The position numbers were made by a program, and so were the translations under genes. The notes under the pieces are model-generated. The model made no database searches. It saw only the letters and a program-made list of their open reading frames with translations, and was not told the origin of the DNA. From Bacillus sp. Marseille-P3661 (GTDB taxonomy: Bacteria > Bacillota > Bacilli > Bacillales > Bacillaceae_J), in NCBI RefSeq assembly GCF_900240995.1, contig NZ_LT965954.1, positions 693,042-757,041 of the forward strand: a stretch of DNA of 64,000 bases, read 5' to 3'. Positions 9,506 to 18,674 of this stretch are shown in pieces. Every line of letters begins with the position of its first letter. Position 1 is the stretch's first letter.

Positions 9506-10213
9506 TTAAAGTAAAAGCCTCATCCGATAAGCATACATTGCTGTTTCTCCTAAATGATCTAGCAAATGATAATTAGCATATGCCCCAACAACTGCACCAA
9601 TTCCTGGAAGCAATTGAAACAACTTCACAAGGTCTATATAATCGCGATATTCTTGCTGAAATAATCGCCAATCAATATCATCGATATTCTCAAGGTTTTG
9701 ATCCCAATTCTCAACTGTTCTAAAGATGTTCCTTCGATGATCATCCGAAGAAAAAGCTAACTGAAAGATATATAATATATAAACGCGCTCTTTATATTCA
9801 TTTATATCAAAACCATACAGTGTCGCAGTATCAAACAAAAACTTCATCTTTATACTTAATAATAATGGAAAATCGGCAATCCCCAGAAAAATACCGCCTG
9901 CACCTGTACCTGCCCCTTCGATCGCAGCTGTTCGCTTGTACGTATTCAACTTGATCCTTACTTTATCTTCAATTAATTCTAATGAAGAATCGGTTGACAT
10001 TTTCTTATTAGTTGTAATATTTGACCCTATCAAGGTTGCTTCTACCATTTTTTTTATACTTTCTGTCATTAAAACATGAATTTTAGTCGGGATTATTTGA
10101 TTGATTTTAGTTTGGGCACGTTTTGACAGCCGGTTAATTAAAGGTGATTTTTTCATCATATCTAATTTCCAACTCGCTAACTCTTTTCTAGCTTTTACCT
10201 CATAATTTACCAT
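9506..10213 (-). CDS. ecsC: EcsC-family protein
   Basis: The 235-residue protein contains the EcsC domain: a Gly-rich amphipathic stretch AAIEGAGTGAGGIFLGIADFP, and a second Gly/Ala segment LLPGIGAVVGAYANYHL near the C-terminus. It is the third gene after ecsA and ecsB, as in B. subtilis. EcsC is not needed for the transporter activity of EcsAB and its role is unknown. An 89-nt gap separates it from ecsB. Confidence 0.9.
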   Translation of the reverse strand: MVNYEVKARKELASWKLDMMKKSPLINRLSKRAQTKINQIIPTKIHVLMTESIKKMVEATLIGSNITTNKKMSTDSSLELIEDKVRIKLNTYKRTAAIEGAGTGAGGIFLGIADFPLLLSIKMKFLFDTATLYGFDINEYKERVYILYIFQLAFSSDDHRRNIFRTVENWDQNLENIDDIDWRLFQQEYRDYIDLVKLFQLLPGIGAVVGAYANYHLLDHLGETAMYAYRMRLLL

Positions 10214-10302
10214 AAGTAATCTTCCTTTAGAACATTAATATAAAGAGCATAATCACTACCCACTCGGAGTATTGCAAAGACGCACGGTATTAAATGTTGT
10301 TA

Positions 10303-11514
10303 TTAAGTAGTCACTTTATTATTTATATATGTATAAACAAAGATGTATGAAAATAAAATTCCTACACCAAACCCTAAAAAGGCTAACATTATGTCTCCAC
10401 TAATTAATAAAACTAAAGCAAACAGTAAACTTTTTACAAGTAAAAGTTGAAATAGCATAGTTAGAAAGTTACGCTTTCTAATTTGTTCCGAAATAGGATA
10501 AAGATCTACCCATATTTTCATCGTATGATGTCTAAATAAAGAAAGTAATTGAAAACCGGATAGGTAAGTAAATAATATAACTAACGCAATTTTAACATAC
10601 CCTAACGGCAAGAAGTAAAGCAGAATACCTCCAATAATTAGCAATCTCACATAAATTCCTAAGTAATCACTAGAACGAGTAAATGTTCGATAATATAGGA
10701 ATAAAAAGGCTGACCGTTGCTCAAACGGAATTTTACTTGTAATCCAGTTTAGCCATGCTCTTCTTTTTACTCGATCTTTTAATTTTGGAACATCTGTAAA
10801 CATATTTGCTATTCGATAAAAAGTCATCATTCTCTGTGATTCTATATCAATTAATGACTCCCATTTCAACCCTTTATTTTTGGTCGCATGATAAAAGTAA
10901 AACATTAATCCAACCATTATTATCAATAGAACTAGTGCGAAATAATAAGGAGCTCCACTAAATAGAAAATAAGTTAATAATATATTTATGGCCATTCGCA
11001 GAACTTGATCTGTAAATTTTGTTCGAAAATCAGTGTAAAATTGATTATACCATTTAAGCATAATGTTAATAGCTTTAACTATTAATAATACAAAGGTTAT
11101 TACTAATAATTTTGAAAAAGTAGAACCTTGTTGATGAAGATACAACGGAGTTAGCACAGCAATCACTAAAATTAGTAAATAGCATTGAACCAGATAACTC
11201 ACGCTTATTGATTTTCTAAGGTAGGGTTTCAACTTTGTTTCAATTGGAAGTAAGAAAACCAAATCTGCCTCTTTCAAAAATGTTTGAATTGGACTTTGAG
11301 TCAATACAAATCCGACGATAATGGCTATAACCCATGCAGCTGGAAATGCTTGTGGTAATGTTTCAAGCCATTGCTGATAATAAAAGGCGCCCCCACCTAC
11401 AGCAAATAAAATAACGAACTTAAAATGATCATTAAAAATAAGCTTTAAGTATCGCTGTGTATCCTTGACGAATAACTGAAATCTTTTTTTCCAGAGATCC
11501 ATGACATCTATCAT
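10303..11514 (-). CDS. ecsB: EcsB: ABC transporter permease
   Basis: The 403-residue membrane protein has about 8-10 spans and is rich in Phe, Leu and Ile. Its start codon overlaps the stop of ecsA (ATGA overlap), showing translational coupling. EcsA-EcsB in Bacillus affects protein secretion, competence, sporulation and regulated intramembrane proteolysis; in staphylococci the system has been linked to linear peptide export. Length and position match the family. Confidence 0.93.
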   Translation of the reverse strand: MIDVMDLWKKRFQLFVKDTQRYLKLIFNDHFKFVILFAVGGGAFYYQQWLETLPQAFPAAWVIAIIVGFVLTQSPIQTFLKEADLVFLLPIETKLKPYLRKSISVSYLVQCYLLILVIAVLTPLYLHQQGSTFSKLLVITFVLLIVKAINIMLKWYNQFYTDFRTKFTDQVLRMAINILLTYFLFSGAPYYFALVLLIIMVGLMFYFYHATKNKGLKWESLIDIESQRMMTFYRIANMFTDVPKLKDRVKRRAWLNWITSKIPFEQRSAFLFLYYRTFTRSSDYLGIYVRLLIIGGILLYFLPLGYVKIALVILFTYLSGFQLLSLFRHHTMKIWVDLYPISEQIRKRNFLTMLFQLLLVKSLLFALVLLISGDIMLAFLGFGVGILFSYIFVYTYINNKVTT

Positions 11515-12248
11515 AATTCTTCCCTCGTCAATTGAAGATATAGATCATCTAACGAAGCTGCCTTCATATCAAACTGTTGCCGTAGTTCATGCATCGTGCC
11601 TTTGGCTCTAACTTGCCCTTCATGGAGTATTACAAAACGATCACAGTAACGTTCTGCAGTTGACAGGATATGTGTTGACATTAATATTCCTGCTCCGTTT
11701 TTCTTTGACTTTTCCATGATATCTAGAAACGATTGTATTCCGACAGGATCGAGCCCAACAAACGGTTCATCTACAATATATAATGAAGGCTGTACAAGAA
11801 AAGCACACATGATCATAACCTTTTGACGCATGCCTTTTGAAAAATGTACAGGAAACCATTTCAATCGCTTTTCCATTCTAAATTCCTTAAGTAAGGGATT
11901 TAACCTATCATCAAAAGTACCTTTCTCCAGGCCATAAGCCATAGCTGTTAATTCTAAATGTTCATACAACGTAAGCTCATCATATAAAATAGGTGTCTCA
12001 GGAATATATGTAAATTGTTTTCGGTAGCCATCAGGATCATTAGAAAAAGTTTTTTCGTTTATACTTACATTGCCTGATTTTGCTTCCATCAAACCAATAA
12101 TATGTTTAATTGTTGTACTTTTACCGGCCCCATTTAAACCGATCAGCGCTACAATTTCTCCTGGCTGAACATCGAACGAAACATTATTTATTACAGGTTT
12201 GTTTGTATAGCCTCCTGTAAGCTCATTAATTTCAAGTAATTTGGACAT
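11511..12248 (-). CDS. ecsA: EcsA: ABC transporter ATP-binding protein
   Basis: The protein of about 245 residues carries Walker A GLNGAGKST, signature HFSKGMRQK and Walker B LYIVDEPFVGLD, followed by the H-loop STH. I start at the ATG of MSKLLEIN, which has an AGAAAGGA site 9 nt upstream; an upstream TTG start would bury that site. It is the first gene of ecsABC. The upstream region runs into the duplicated repeat, so the promoter must lie close to 12250-12400. Confidence 0.94.
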   Translation of the reverse strand: MSKLLEINELTGGYTNKPVINNVSFDVQPGEIVALIGLNGAGKSTTIKHIIGLMEAKSGNVSINEKTFSNDPDGYRKQFTYIPETPILYDELTLYEHLELTAMAYGLEKGTFDDRLNPLLKEFRMEKRLKWFPVHFSKGMRQKVMIMCAFLVQPSLYIVDEPFVGLDPVGIQSFLDIMEKSKKNGAGILMSTHILSTAERYCDRFVILHEGQVRAKGTMHELRQQFDMKAASLDDLYLQLTREEL

Positions 12249-12390
12249 TTCCATTTTCCTTTCTGACAATAGAACTGTTATCCTTCTTTACTATATTAAC
12301 AAATTTTTCATGCGCAAAACACCTTTCATGGTCGACACATTTCCCACATCCCTTATAACCCCTTAGGTTTATCTAGTCGAAATGCTTGTG

Positions 12391-12761
12391 TTAACAATTA
12401 CTAAAAAAGTGTGTATACGATTCTCTAATAGTGGTTATCATAACTCTTGAAGAGGGGAGTTACAAAGTAAACAGCAGTCATTTTTGAGGGAGATGATGAC
12501 AGTGAACAATCTAAATGAGGATTCAGTAGCGTCATTTTAAACCGAAATGAGGTGTCTGTAAAAGACCACTTAGCTGCTTTATACGTTGCGTAAAAACAAA
12601 CTTTTTCCTTGAGGTGGGGTGTCTGTGATCGGTATTTAACTGACTTAGAGGCCAGTACCATTGGAAATGAGGTGTCTGTAAAAGACCACTTACTGTTTTA
12701 GAAGCAACTAGTAAGCCTCTTCTCTTCGAAGCAGGGTGTCAATCGGGCACCCTGTTTTTTT
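12391..12761 (+). repeat. first copy of a tandem ~330-bp element, possible small RNA
   Basis: The stretch from 12432 to 12761 is repeated almost exactly at 12872-13202, an offset of 440 bp. Inside each copy, GAGGTGTCTGTAAAAGACC and a variant occur two to three times, and the copy ends in a strong intrinsic terminator. Upstream of copy one, TTAACA (12391-12396) and TATACG (12414-12419) are 17 nt apart and could be a promoter. That would give an RNA of about 335 nt. A 15-codon ORF with an AGGGAG site lies inside (MMTVNN...). Similar GAGGTGTCT repeats occur between genes in other Bacillaceae, so it may instead be a dispersed repeat. Confidence 0.6.
12731..12761 (+). terminator. terminator of repeat copy 1
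   Basis: CAGGGTG (12732-12738) pairs with CACCCTG (12748-12754) and is followed by seven T. This is a classic plus-strand intrinsic terminator. Confidence 0.9.
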
Positions 12762-12871
12762 ATGTGAATTAAAAAAAGCATACTACGTAACAGATTACTT
12801 TGAATGACTAGACATACGAAAAGCCCTTAGAATATTTTCTATAAAAAAAGTTGCATAGTGTCCTTTGCAAA

Positions 12872-13202
12872 TGGTTATTATAATTATTGAAGAGGGGAGT
12901 TACAAAGTAAACAGCCGTCATTTTTAAGGGAGATGATGACAGTGAACAATCTAAATGAGGATTCAGTAGCGTCATTTTAAACCGAAATGAGGTGTCTCGA
13001 AAAGACCACTTAGCTGCTTTATATGTTGCATAAAAAACAAACTTTTCCTTGAGGTGGGGTGTCTGTGATCGGTATTTAACTGACTTAGAGGCCAGTACCA
13101 TTGGAAATGAGGTGTCTGTAAAAGACCACTTACTGTTTTAGAAGCAACTAGTAAGCCTCTTCTCTTCGGGAGCAGGGTGTCAATCGGGCACCCTGTTTTT
13201 TT
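12872..13202 (+). repeat. second copy of the tandem element
   Basis: It is nearly identical to copy 1 with scattered substitutions and a few indels, for example GTAAAAGACC changed to GAAAAGACC in the first internal motif. It retains the internal GAGGTGTCT-type motifs, the small ORF and the terminator. Upstream there is a TATAAT-like stretch at 12879-12884 but no convincing -35 box. Confidence 0.6.
13172..13202 (+). terminator. terminator of repeat copy 2
   Basis: CAGGGTG (13173-13179) pairs with CACCCTG (13189-13195), followed by a T run. It is the same structure as at the end of copy 1. Confidence 0.9.
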
Positions 13203-13302
13203 GTTTAGATTCTAAGCGCTTTCGCTTTTCGGATTTCCCTTTAGGTTTAAATCTTGTATAATGGGAACTAGGTAAATATTACAAATGGAAAGGTTGATAC
13301 AG

Positions 13303-13725
13303 ATGGCTGATTGTATATTTTGTAAGATCGTTGCTGGCGAAATTCCGTCTGCCAAAGTGTATGAAGATGAGCATGTCTTAGCTTTTTTAGACATATCTCA
13401 AGTTACAAAAGGACATACACTAGTGATACCAAAGAAGCACAATGAAAATTTATATGATCTTTCAACTGAAACTGCTCAACAACTATTCGCTGCAGTTCCT
13501 AAAATTACGAATGCAATTAAAGATCAATTAAATCCAGAAGGTCTAAACCTCGTTAGCAATACCGGCGAAAAAGCAGGACAAACAGTTTTTCATTTACATC
13601 TTCATTTAATCCCGAGATACGGTGAAGGTGATGGATTTGGGGCAGTATGGAAATCGAATACTAGCGACTACACAAAAGAGGACTTACAAAACATTGCTGC
13701 ATCTATTTCAGCAGGGATTAAATAG
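13303..13725 (+). CDS. hit: Hit: HIT-family nucleotide-binding hydrolase
   Basis: The protein of about 140 residues begins ADCIFCKIVAGEIPS and has the catalytic histidine triad HLHLHLIPR near residues 97-105. Hint-type members cleave nucleoside phosphoramidates and AMP-conjugated substrates. The Cys near the N-terminus and the following His-rich positions suggest a zinc-binding Hint type. The start is the internal ATG with GGAAAGG upstream rather than the ATG 18 nt earlier. It is divergent from ecsA, as in B. subtilis. Confidence 0.93.
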   Translation: MADCIFCKIVAGEIPSAKVYEDEHVLAFLDISQVTKGHTLVIPKKHNENLYDLSTETAQQLFAAVPKITNAIKDQLNPEGLNLVSNTGEKAGQTVFHLHLHLIPRYGEGDGFGAVWKSNTSDYTKEDLQNIAASISAGIK

Positions 13726-13770
13726 CCATACATAACATATTGTGATTCTTATTAAATTAAACAAACTAGA

Positions 13771-13800
13771 AACGCACGCCATTTTGCGTGCCATTTTTTA
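13771..13800 (+). terminator. terminator of hit
   Basis: GCACGC (13774-13779) pairs with GCGTGC (13786-13791), followed by CATTTTTT. Confidence 0.8.
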
Positions 13801-13938
13801 AGTATTTTTCTTTTAATTTTTCAAAATTTTTTTGGTATTTCTTAATCAAAACATGGTAGGATAATAGCATAATTGTACTGTTTTTGTATTAAACTTTTTA
13901 TTTCAAAGTAGCAAAAAACTTTAGTAGGAGGCAAAAAA

Positions 13939-15021
13939 ATGAAACGCGCATACAATTTTAATGCAGGTCCATCTGCATTACCATTTGAAGTTTTACAAAA
14001 AGCTCAAGCAGAATTATTGGATTTTAAAGGTTCTGGAATGTCAGTAATGGAATTAAGTCATCGCAGCAAAGAATATGATGCAGTACATGAAGAAGCACAG
14101 TCACTTCTTCGAGAATTGTTAAATATCCCGGAAAATTATGATGTATTGTTTTTACAAGGTGGTGCCAGTTTACAATTTTCTATGATTCCGATGAACTTCT
14201 TAGGGAAAGACCAAGCGGCAAACTATGTATTAACAGGTTCATGGTCTGATAAGGCCTTAAAGGAAGCAAAAAAGGTTGGACAAACCCATATTGCAGCAAG
14301 CACAAAGGAAGCGAAATATAACTCTATTCCAAGTGTAGAAGATATCGAATTAAGTGAAAATCCTGGTTATTTACATATTACTTCGAATAATACAATATAT
14401 GGAACACAATGGGCTGAATTCCCTAAATTAAATAACGTGGACCTTATCGGTGACATGTCTAGTGATATTTTAAGTCGAAAGTTTAATGTTGAAGACTTTT
14501 CACTTATCTATGCTGGAGCTCAGAAGAATTTAGGACCATCAGGCGTTACCGTTGTTATTCTAAAAAAAGATCTACTCTCTCGTATACCTGAAAATCTTCC
14601 AACAATGTTAGATTATCGCACACATGTTGATTCAAACTCTTTATATAATACACCGCCAACTTTTGGAATTTATATGCTGTCCCTTGTACTACAATGGGCT
14701 AAGGATCTCGGTGGCTTAGATAAAATTGAAGCAATAAATAAGGAAAAAGCCTCATTGTTATACAATGCAATCGAAGAAAGTGATGGTTTTTATAAAGCGC
14801 ATGCGTTACCAGGTAGTCGCTCAAATATGAACGTTACATTCACTTTACCTAGTGACGAACTAACAAAAGATTTTCTTGCTGGTGCTAAAGAAGCTGGCTT
14901 TGTAGGATTAGCTGGACATCGATCAGTTGGTGGTTGCCGAGCATCTATTTACAATGCAGTACCATTAGAATCTTGTGAAGCCTTACGTGATTACATGAAT
15001 TCTTTCAAAGCAAATAATTAA
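13939..15021 (+). CDS. serC: SerC: phosphoserine aminotransferase
   Basis: The 360-residue class V PLP enzyme makes phosphoserine from 3-phosphohydroxypyruvate and glutamate and also serves pyridoxal phosphate synthesis. The N-terminal NFNAGPSALP is typical, and the PLP-binding Lys lies in YAGAQKNLGPSG at about residue 196. An AGGAGG site precedes the ATG. It forms a single unit with a long, AT-rich upstream region (13800-13938). Confidence 0.96.
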   Translation: MKRAYNFNAGPSALPFEVLQKAQAELLDFKGSGMSVMELSHRSKEYDAVHEEAQSLLRELLNIPENYDVLFLQGGASLQFSMIPMNFLGKDQAANYVLTGSWSDKALKEAKKVGQTHIAASTKEAKYNSIPSVEDIELSENPGYLHITSNNTIYGTQWAEFPKLNNVDLIGDMSSDILSRKFNVEDFSLIYAGAQKNLGPSGVTVVILKKDLLSRIPENLPTMLDYRTHVDSNSLYNTPPTFGIYMLSLVLQWAKDLGGLDKIEAINKEKASLLYNAIEESDGFYKAHALPGSRSNMNVTFTLPSDELTKDFLAGAKEAGFVGLAGHRSVGGCRASIYNAVPLESCEALRDYMNSFKANN

Positions 15022-15134
15022 ATTAAATTTTCAAAACTATTCATTATAACTCTTTTAATATAATAAGATTTTTGTTAATATATTATATATAATTTTTGCA
15101 ATAGGTCATAAGGACACTATTGAAAAATTAAAAA

Positions 15135-15164
15135 AAGTGTAGATTAGTAGAGGAGAGATGAGAA
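15135..15164 (+). promoter_or_regulatory. TRAP-type triplet-repeat site over the trpP ribosome binding site
   Basis: On the RNA, UAG at 15140 and 15145 and GAG at 15150, 15155 and 15160 are spaced exactly 5 nt apart, with a weaker AAG at 15135. The series covers the GGAG ribosome site and ends 3 nt before the ATG. TRAP (MtrB) binds such NAG repeats with 2-nt spacers and blocks translation of trpP in B. subtilis when tryptophan is abundant. The spacing is read directly; the TRAP link is by homology. Confidence 0.75.
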
Positions 15165-15692
15165 ATGAATACAAAAGTACTTGTATCTTTAGCGATGTTA
15201 GTTGGGATTGGTGCAGTTTTACATGCTGTTGTCCCCCCTGTTTTTTTAGGAATGAAGCCTGATATGTTACTTACAATGATGTTTTTAGGAATAATTTTAT
15301 TCCCGGAAAAGAAAAATGTTATTGTATTAGCACTTGCAACTGGTATTGTATCTGCTTTAACAACTGGTTTCCCAGGTGGTCAGGTGGCAAACATGATTGA
15401 TAAACCAATCACTGCATTTTTATTTTTTGCATTATTTTTAGCTGTTAGAAAAGTAAATCAATCAGTGGTTTCAGCCAGCATTCTTACTGCTATCGGTACA
15501 ATTATTAGTGGGTCAGTGTTTCTAGGATCAGCACTCGTATTATTCGGACTTCCAGGCGGCGCTTCTTTTGCGGCTTTATTTACAGCAGTTGTATTACCAG
15601 CAACCGTTGTAAATACTATTGCTATGGTTATTATTTACCCAATTGTACAGGCGATTCTTAAGCGCAGTAAAATCGCGGTCCCGCAACAATAA
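15165..15692 (+). CDS. trpP: TrpP: tryptophan transporter
   Basis: This 175-residue membrane protein has about five spans and conserved Gly/Pro segments (FLGMKPDMLL, TTGFPGGQVANMIDKP). It matches B. subtilis TrpP (YhaG) in size and position next to serC/yhaH/hpr. It is thought to import tryptophan. A NAG-triplet series over its ribosome site supports control by TRAP. Confidence 0.9.
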   Translation: MNTKVLVSLAMLVGIGAVLHAVVPPVFLGMKPDMLLTMMFLGIILFPEKKNVIVLALATGIVSALTTGFPGGQVANMIDKPITAFLFFALFLAVRKVNQSVVSASILTAIGTIISGSVFLGSALVLFGLPGGASFAALFTAVVLPATVVNTIAMVIIYPIVQAILKRSKIAVPQQ

Positions 15693-15696
15693 CAGA

Positions 15697-15731
15697 ACAA
15701 AAGCACCTATAAAGGTGCTTTTGTTTTTTTT
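15697..15731 (+). terminator. terminator of trpP
   Basis: ACAAAAGCACC pairs with GGTGCTTTTGT around a 6-nt loop and is followed by a T run. Confidence 0.92.
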
Positions 15732-15787
15732 ACATATTCAAAAAATGCCGTTATAATATAAGTATATTAATTTGGAGGGTGATAACT

Positions 15788-16147
15788 ATGTCTAAAGGAA
15801 AATCTCTATTAGCCGGAATTCTCGTAGGTGGGGTTGCAGCAACGATCACTACACTATTAGTGTCGCCAAAAAGCGGCCACGAATGGAGAGAAACAATTAA
15901 GTTAAATAGTTCTAAGGTAAAAGATGCTGTAAACGCTTTAAAATTAGAATCATCATCCATAAAAGAACAAGTCGTTAACTCTTCAAAAGAAAGTGCGCTC
16001 ATTCTCAAAGACTTTTCTAACGACGTAAAAACTTCAGTATCCGCTTGGAGAAAAGATATTGAACCTAACCAAGCAAGAATTAACGATGAATTAAAAAATA
16101 TTGAAGAGTCATTCCGGAAGTTAGAAAGTTTAACCAATAAGGAATAA
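15788..16147 (+). CDS. yhaH: YtxH-family protein YhaH
   Basis: The protein of about 119 residues has one N-terminal membrane segment (KGKSLLAGILVGGVAATITTLLVSP), followed by a charged, probably coiled-coil tail. This is the YtxH domain layout, which in B. subtilis YhaH is a general-stress protein next to hpr. I start at the ATG 9 nt into the longer ORF, with GGAGGGT 7 nt upstream. The function is unknown. Confidence 0.85.
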   Translation: MSKGKSLLAGILVGGVAATITTLLVSPKSGHEWRETIKLNSSKVKDAVNALKLESSSIKEQVVNSSKESALILKDFSNDVKTSVSAWRKDIEPNQARINDELKNIEESFRKLESLTNKE

Positions 16148-16326
16148 AAAAAAGGCTATTTTACAGGCTTTTTATCATTATATCAATAAATTTTCACAAT
16201 AATTTAATCAATTTTCTGAATTTAGGCAAAAAATACTCTTTATATTTAGTTAATTTATTGGCATAATAGAAGAATAATATTATTAGATTTCTAGAATAAT
16301 CATTTTAAGAAAAGTTGGTGAACAAT

Positions 16327-16929
16327 ATGAGCCTTGAGGATCGTCCATACCCGATGAAAGACGCAATAATTTTCAGTCAAAAAATTGGACAGTTAAGTAA
16401 AGCACTATGGAAATCAATTGAAAAGGATTGGCAAAACTGGATTAAGCCTTACGACCTTAATATTAATGAGCACCATATTCTCTGGATAGCATACCATTTA
16501 AAAGGCGCTTCCATTTCTGAAATTGCTAAGTTCGGGGTAATGCATGTATCAACTGCTTTCAATTTCTCGAAGAAATTGGAAGAAAGAGGTTTCTTAACAT
16601 TCTCGAAAAAAGAGGATGATAAAAGAAATACGTATGTAGAGCTTACAGAGCAAGGCGAGGAAATACTGCTTAAAACAATGGAAACTTATGATCCTGAGCA
16701 ATACGGAGCACACAATGCTGCAAATCCATTGCGTGAACTATATGGAAAATTTCCAGAGATGACCGAGTTTATGTGTATTATCCGCAATATCTATGGCGAT
16801 GATTTTATGCAAATTTTTGAAAAATCTTTTAATAATATTAACGAAGATTTTGTGGAAGACAACGGAAAGTTGATTAAAAAGGATCCAGCAAAACTACAAA
16901 CTGAACAGAAAGAACCAGTAAGTAGTTAA
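16327..16929 (+). CDS. scoC: ScoC/Hpr: MarR-type transition-state regulator
   Basis: The protein of about 200 residues has a MarR winged helix between about residues 40 and 120 ([28 protein letters not shown]...). The C-terminal extension is typical of Hpr. ScoC represses extracellular proteases, oligopeptide permease genes and sporulation genes in B. subtilis. Several start codons are possible; the ATG of MSLEDRPYP matches the family. It is adjacent to yhaH and convergent with yhaI, as in B. subtilis. Confidence 0.93.
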   Translation: MSLEDRPYPMKDAIIFSQKIGQLSKALWKSIEKDWQNWIKPYDLNINEHHILWIAYHLKGASISEIAKFGVMHVSTAFNFSKKLEERGFLTFSKKEDDKRNTYVELTEQGEEILLKTMETYDPEQYGAHNAANPLRELYGKFPEMTEFMCIIRNIYGDDFMQIFEKSFNNINEDFVEDNGKLIKKDPAKLQTEQKEPVSS

Positions 16930-17273
16930 TGCTCTTCCCTGACGTCGTTTAATGATTTTCTTAATTCCATCATTAAGGGCAGATAAAGTTTTTGACCAAT
17001 TAATGCATCGATCATCTCTTCTGCAGAAATTTTATGATTAAGTAAACCAACAAACTTGGTGAGGAGCGGGATAAAGTGGACAAACCCCTCCTCTTTTTGT
17101 TGTTCATATAAACAATTCAGTTCTTCACAAAGTTTAAATATATCGTCCACTTCGTCCTCTGTCAAATCTTTATTTATTACAATTTCATAAACAGGAAACT
17201 GGCTACCTCTTAACATTTTAAGTAACAGTTTTTGATGGTATTCAACCTTCTTCAAGCGCTCTTCTAATTCCAT
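16926..17273 (-). CDS. yhaI: YhaI-type DUF1878 protein
   Basis: The 115-residue, Leu- and Glu-rich, mainly helical protein overlaps the end of scoC by 4 nt on the opposite strand. Size and position match YhaI (DUF1878) of B. subtilis. No catalytic motif or membrane segment is visible. The function is unknown. Confidence 0.8.
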   Translation of the reverse strand: MELEERLKKVEYHQKLLLKMLRGSQFPVYEIVINKDLTEDEVDDIFKLCEELNCLYEQQKEEGFVHFIPLLTKFVGLLNHKISAEEMIDALIGQKLYLPLMMELRKSLNDVREEH

Positions 17274-17511
17274 TTAACGTTCTTCCTCACTTTTTTATAC
17301 TTGCTATAACGTTTTCATTTTTAACCTATTACACAACTTTCCAATTCATTAAAATTTCACTAATAATTTATCTTAAAAACCTATTGATTTTTAATGAAAA
17401 ACATAATAAAGTATTTGAAGTATCTTAAGCAATTGCATTATTTTAATCAATGTGTTTTCGACATAATATGCGATTTTATCCTATAATATTATTAATATCG
17501 AGGTGGTTTAC

Positions 17512-18057
17512 GTGATTTGTTGGAAAACAATTAATCTATCACGTGACTTTGGTAATCATCGTCTTATATCTATTTCAATTATTATTATGTTTTTATCTTT
17601 TATTATTATGTACGTACCTTTAAGTATTATAAACGAAAATATTCACTTAAACGATAATGGTTTACCGTTATTTCTTATCGGTTTATTCATAATGATACCC
17701 GTTCATATTATTTGTCATGCTATACCTGCTTGGATTACGTCAAAAAAAACTAAGATTAGACTTTCATTTGGATTTATGTTCATGCCTACATTTCAAATTC
17801 AATATTTAGATTCTATGGGCAAATTTATTAAAGTCCTTTCGATTTTATCACCGACACTTTTCATAACGGTACCTTTAGTATCTGCAAGTATTCTTTTCCC
17901 TGTTTATATGCATTACCTTCTTATACTTGCTGCTTATAATATCGGACTATCGTTAACTGATTATATTTATTTAAAGCATCTTATAAAGGCACCAAAAAAA
18001 TGTCAAATTGATCAAACTAATGACACCTTTGATATTTTAATTCATAGAGCACAGTAG
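17512..18057 (+). CDS. DUF3267-like membrane protein
   Basis: The protein of about 181 residues has four hydrophobic segments and a motif HIICHAIPAW at the start of the third. DUF3267 proteins usually carry HExxH there; here the Glu is replaced, giving HIICH, so metallopeptidase activity is doubtful. The start is the second GTG, 6 nt after GAGGTGG; the earlier GTG lies inside that ribosome site. It occupies the place of yhaJ. The family call is moderate. Confidence 0.6.
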   Translation: MICWKTINLSRDFGNHRLISISIIIMFLSFIIMYVPLSIINENIHLNDNGLPLFLIGLFIMIPVHIICHAIPAWITSKKTKIRLSFGFMFMPTFQIQYLDSMGKFIKVLSILSPTLFITVPLVSASILFPVYMHYLLILAAYNIGLSLTDYIYLKHLIKAPKKCQIDQTNDTFDILIHRAQ

Positions 18058-18082
18058 CACTCAATTTTTGGGTGCTTTTTTT
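18056..18082 (+). terminator. terminator after the DUF3267-like gene
   Basis: AGCACTC (18056-18062) pairs with GGGTGCT (18070-18076) and runs into T. Confidence 0.85.
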
Positions 18083-18267
18083 AATGCAATTTCACATGAG
18101 TTTTATCCAAAACTAAACCGGATCCCTATTGTATTAATAATTAATAATTCTTCTACATTTTTTTTGTTATTGTTAATAAAATATAGTAGAATGAAATAAT
18201 AAACATTGATAATGGAACTCATTCTAATACTCTACTATATCTTTACCTAAGGAGGAATCTCAATTTT

Positions 18268-18447
18268 ATGATTTCCTTGTTCATTGTATTTGCGATTTTC
18301 TTCTTGTATCTAATCAATTCAATGACTAATTCATTGTGCATGAAAAAAGAGATTCCTGAAGATCGCCAGCCAAAAGTATTTAGAACGATAAATGTTTTAA
18401 TAACAATATTATTAGTATCATCCTATGTAGAAATTTTGTATACATAA
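18268..18447 (+). CDS. 59-residue two-span membrane protein
   Basis: The ATG at 18268 follows AAGGAGGAAT with a 9-nt spacing. The protein begins MISLFIVFAIFFLYLIN, has a short charged loop around KKEIPEDRQPKVF, then a second hydrophobic segment, and ends EILYT. A terminator follows directly. I do not recognise the family. The strong ribosome site and terminator support a real gene. Confidence 0.7.
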   Translation: MISLFIVFAIFFLYLINSMTNSLCMKKEIPEDRQPKVFRTINVLITILLVSSYVEILYT

Positions 18448-18465
18448 CGAAAATGAAAGTCAAAA

Positions 18466-18506
18466 TTTACCCGTTACCCATTGCATTGGTAGCGGGTAAA
18501 TTTTTT
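18466..18506 (+). terminator. terminator after the 59-residue gene
   Basis: TTTACCCG (18466-18473) pairs with CGGGTAAA (18493-18500), with an inner ACC/GGT pairing, followed by TTTTTT. Confidence 0.88.
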
Positions 18507-18674
18507 ACGGATATACTCTATAGCAAGTTAGCCTGACGTATTGTGCAAAGTATTTATTTCAAGATGGCTCTGTTTGTTTTAAAGCCATTTTATCGTTTTT
18601 ATTTTAATCATTTTAAGAAGTATGTTATAGTAATTGTTGTGTTTAACAATTATGAAAATTATAGGAGTGTCATT

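Noticed and set aside
12425-13101. Two 78-97-codon minus-strand ORFs in the duplicated element
   Set aside because: They lack ribosome sites and are antisense to the repeated motifs and terminators; they are carried only by the duplication.
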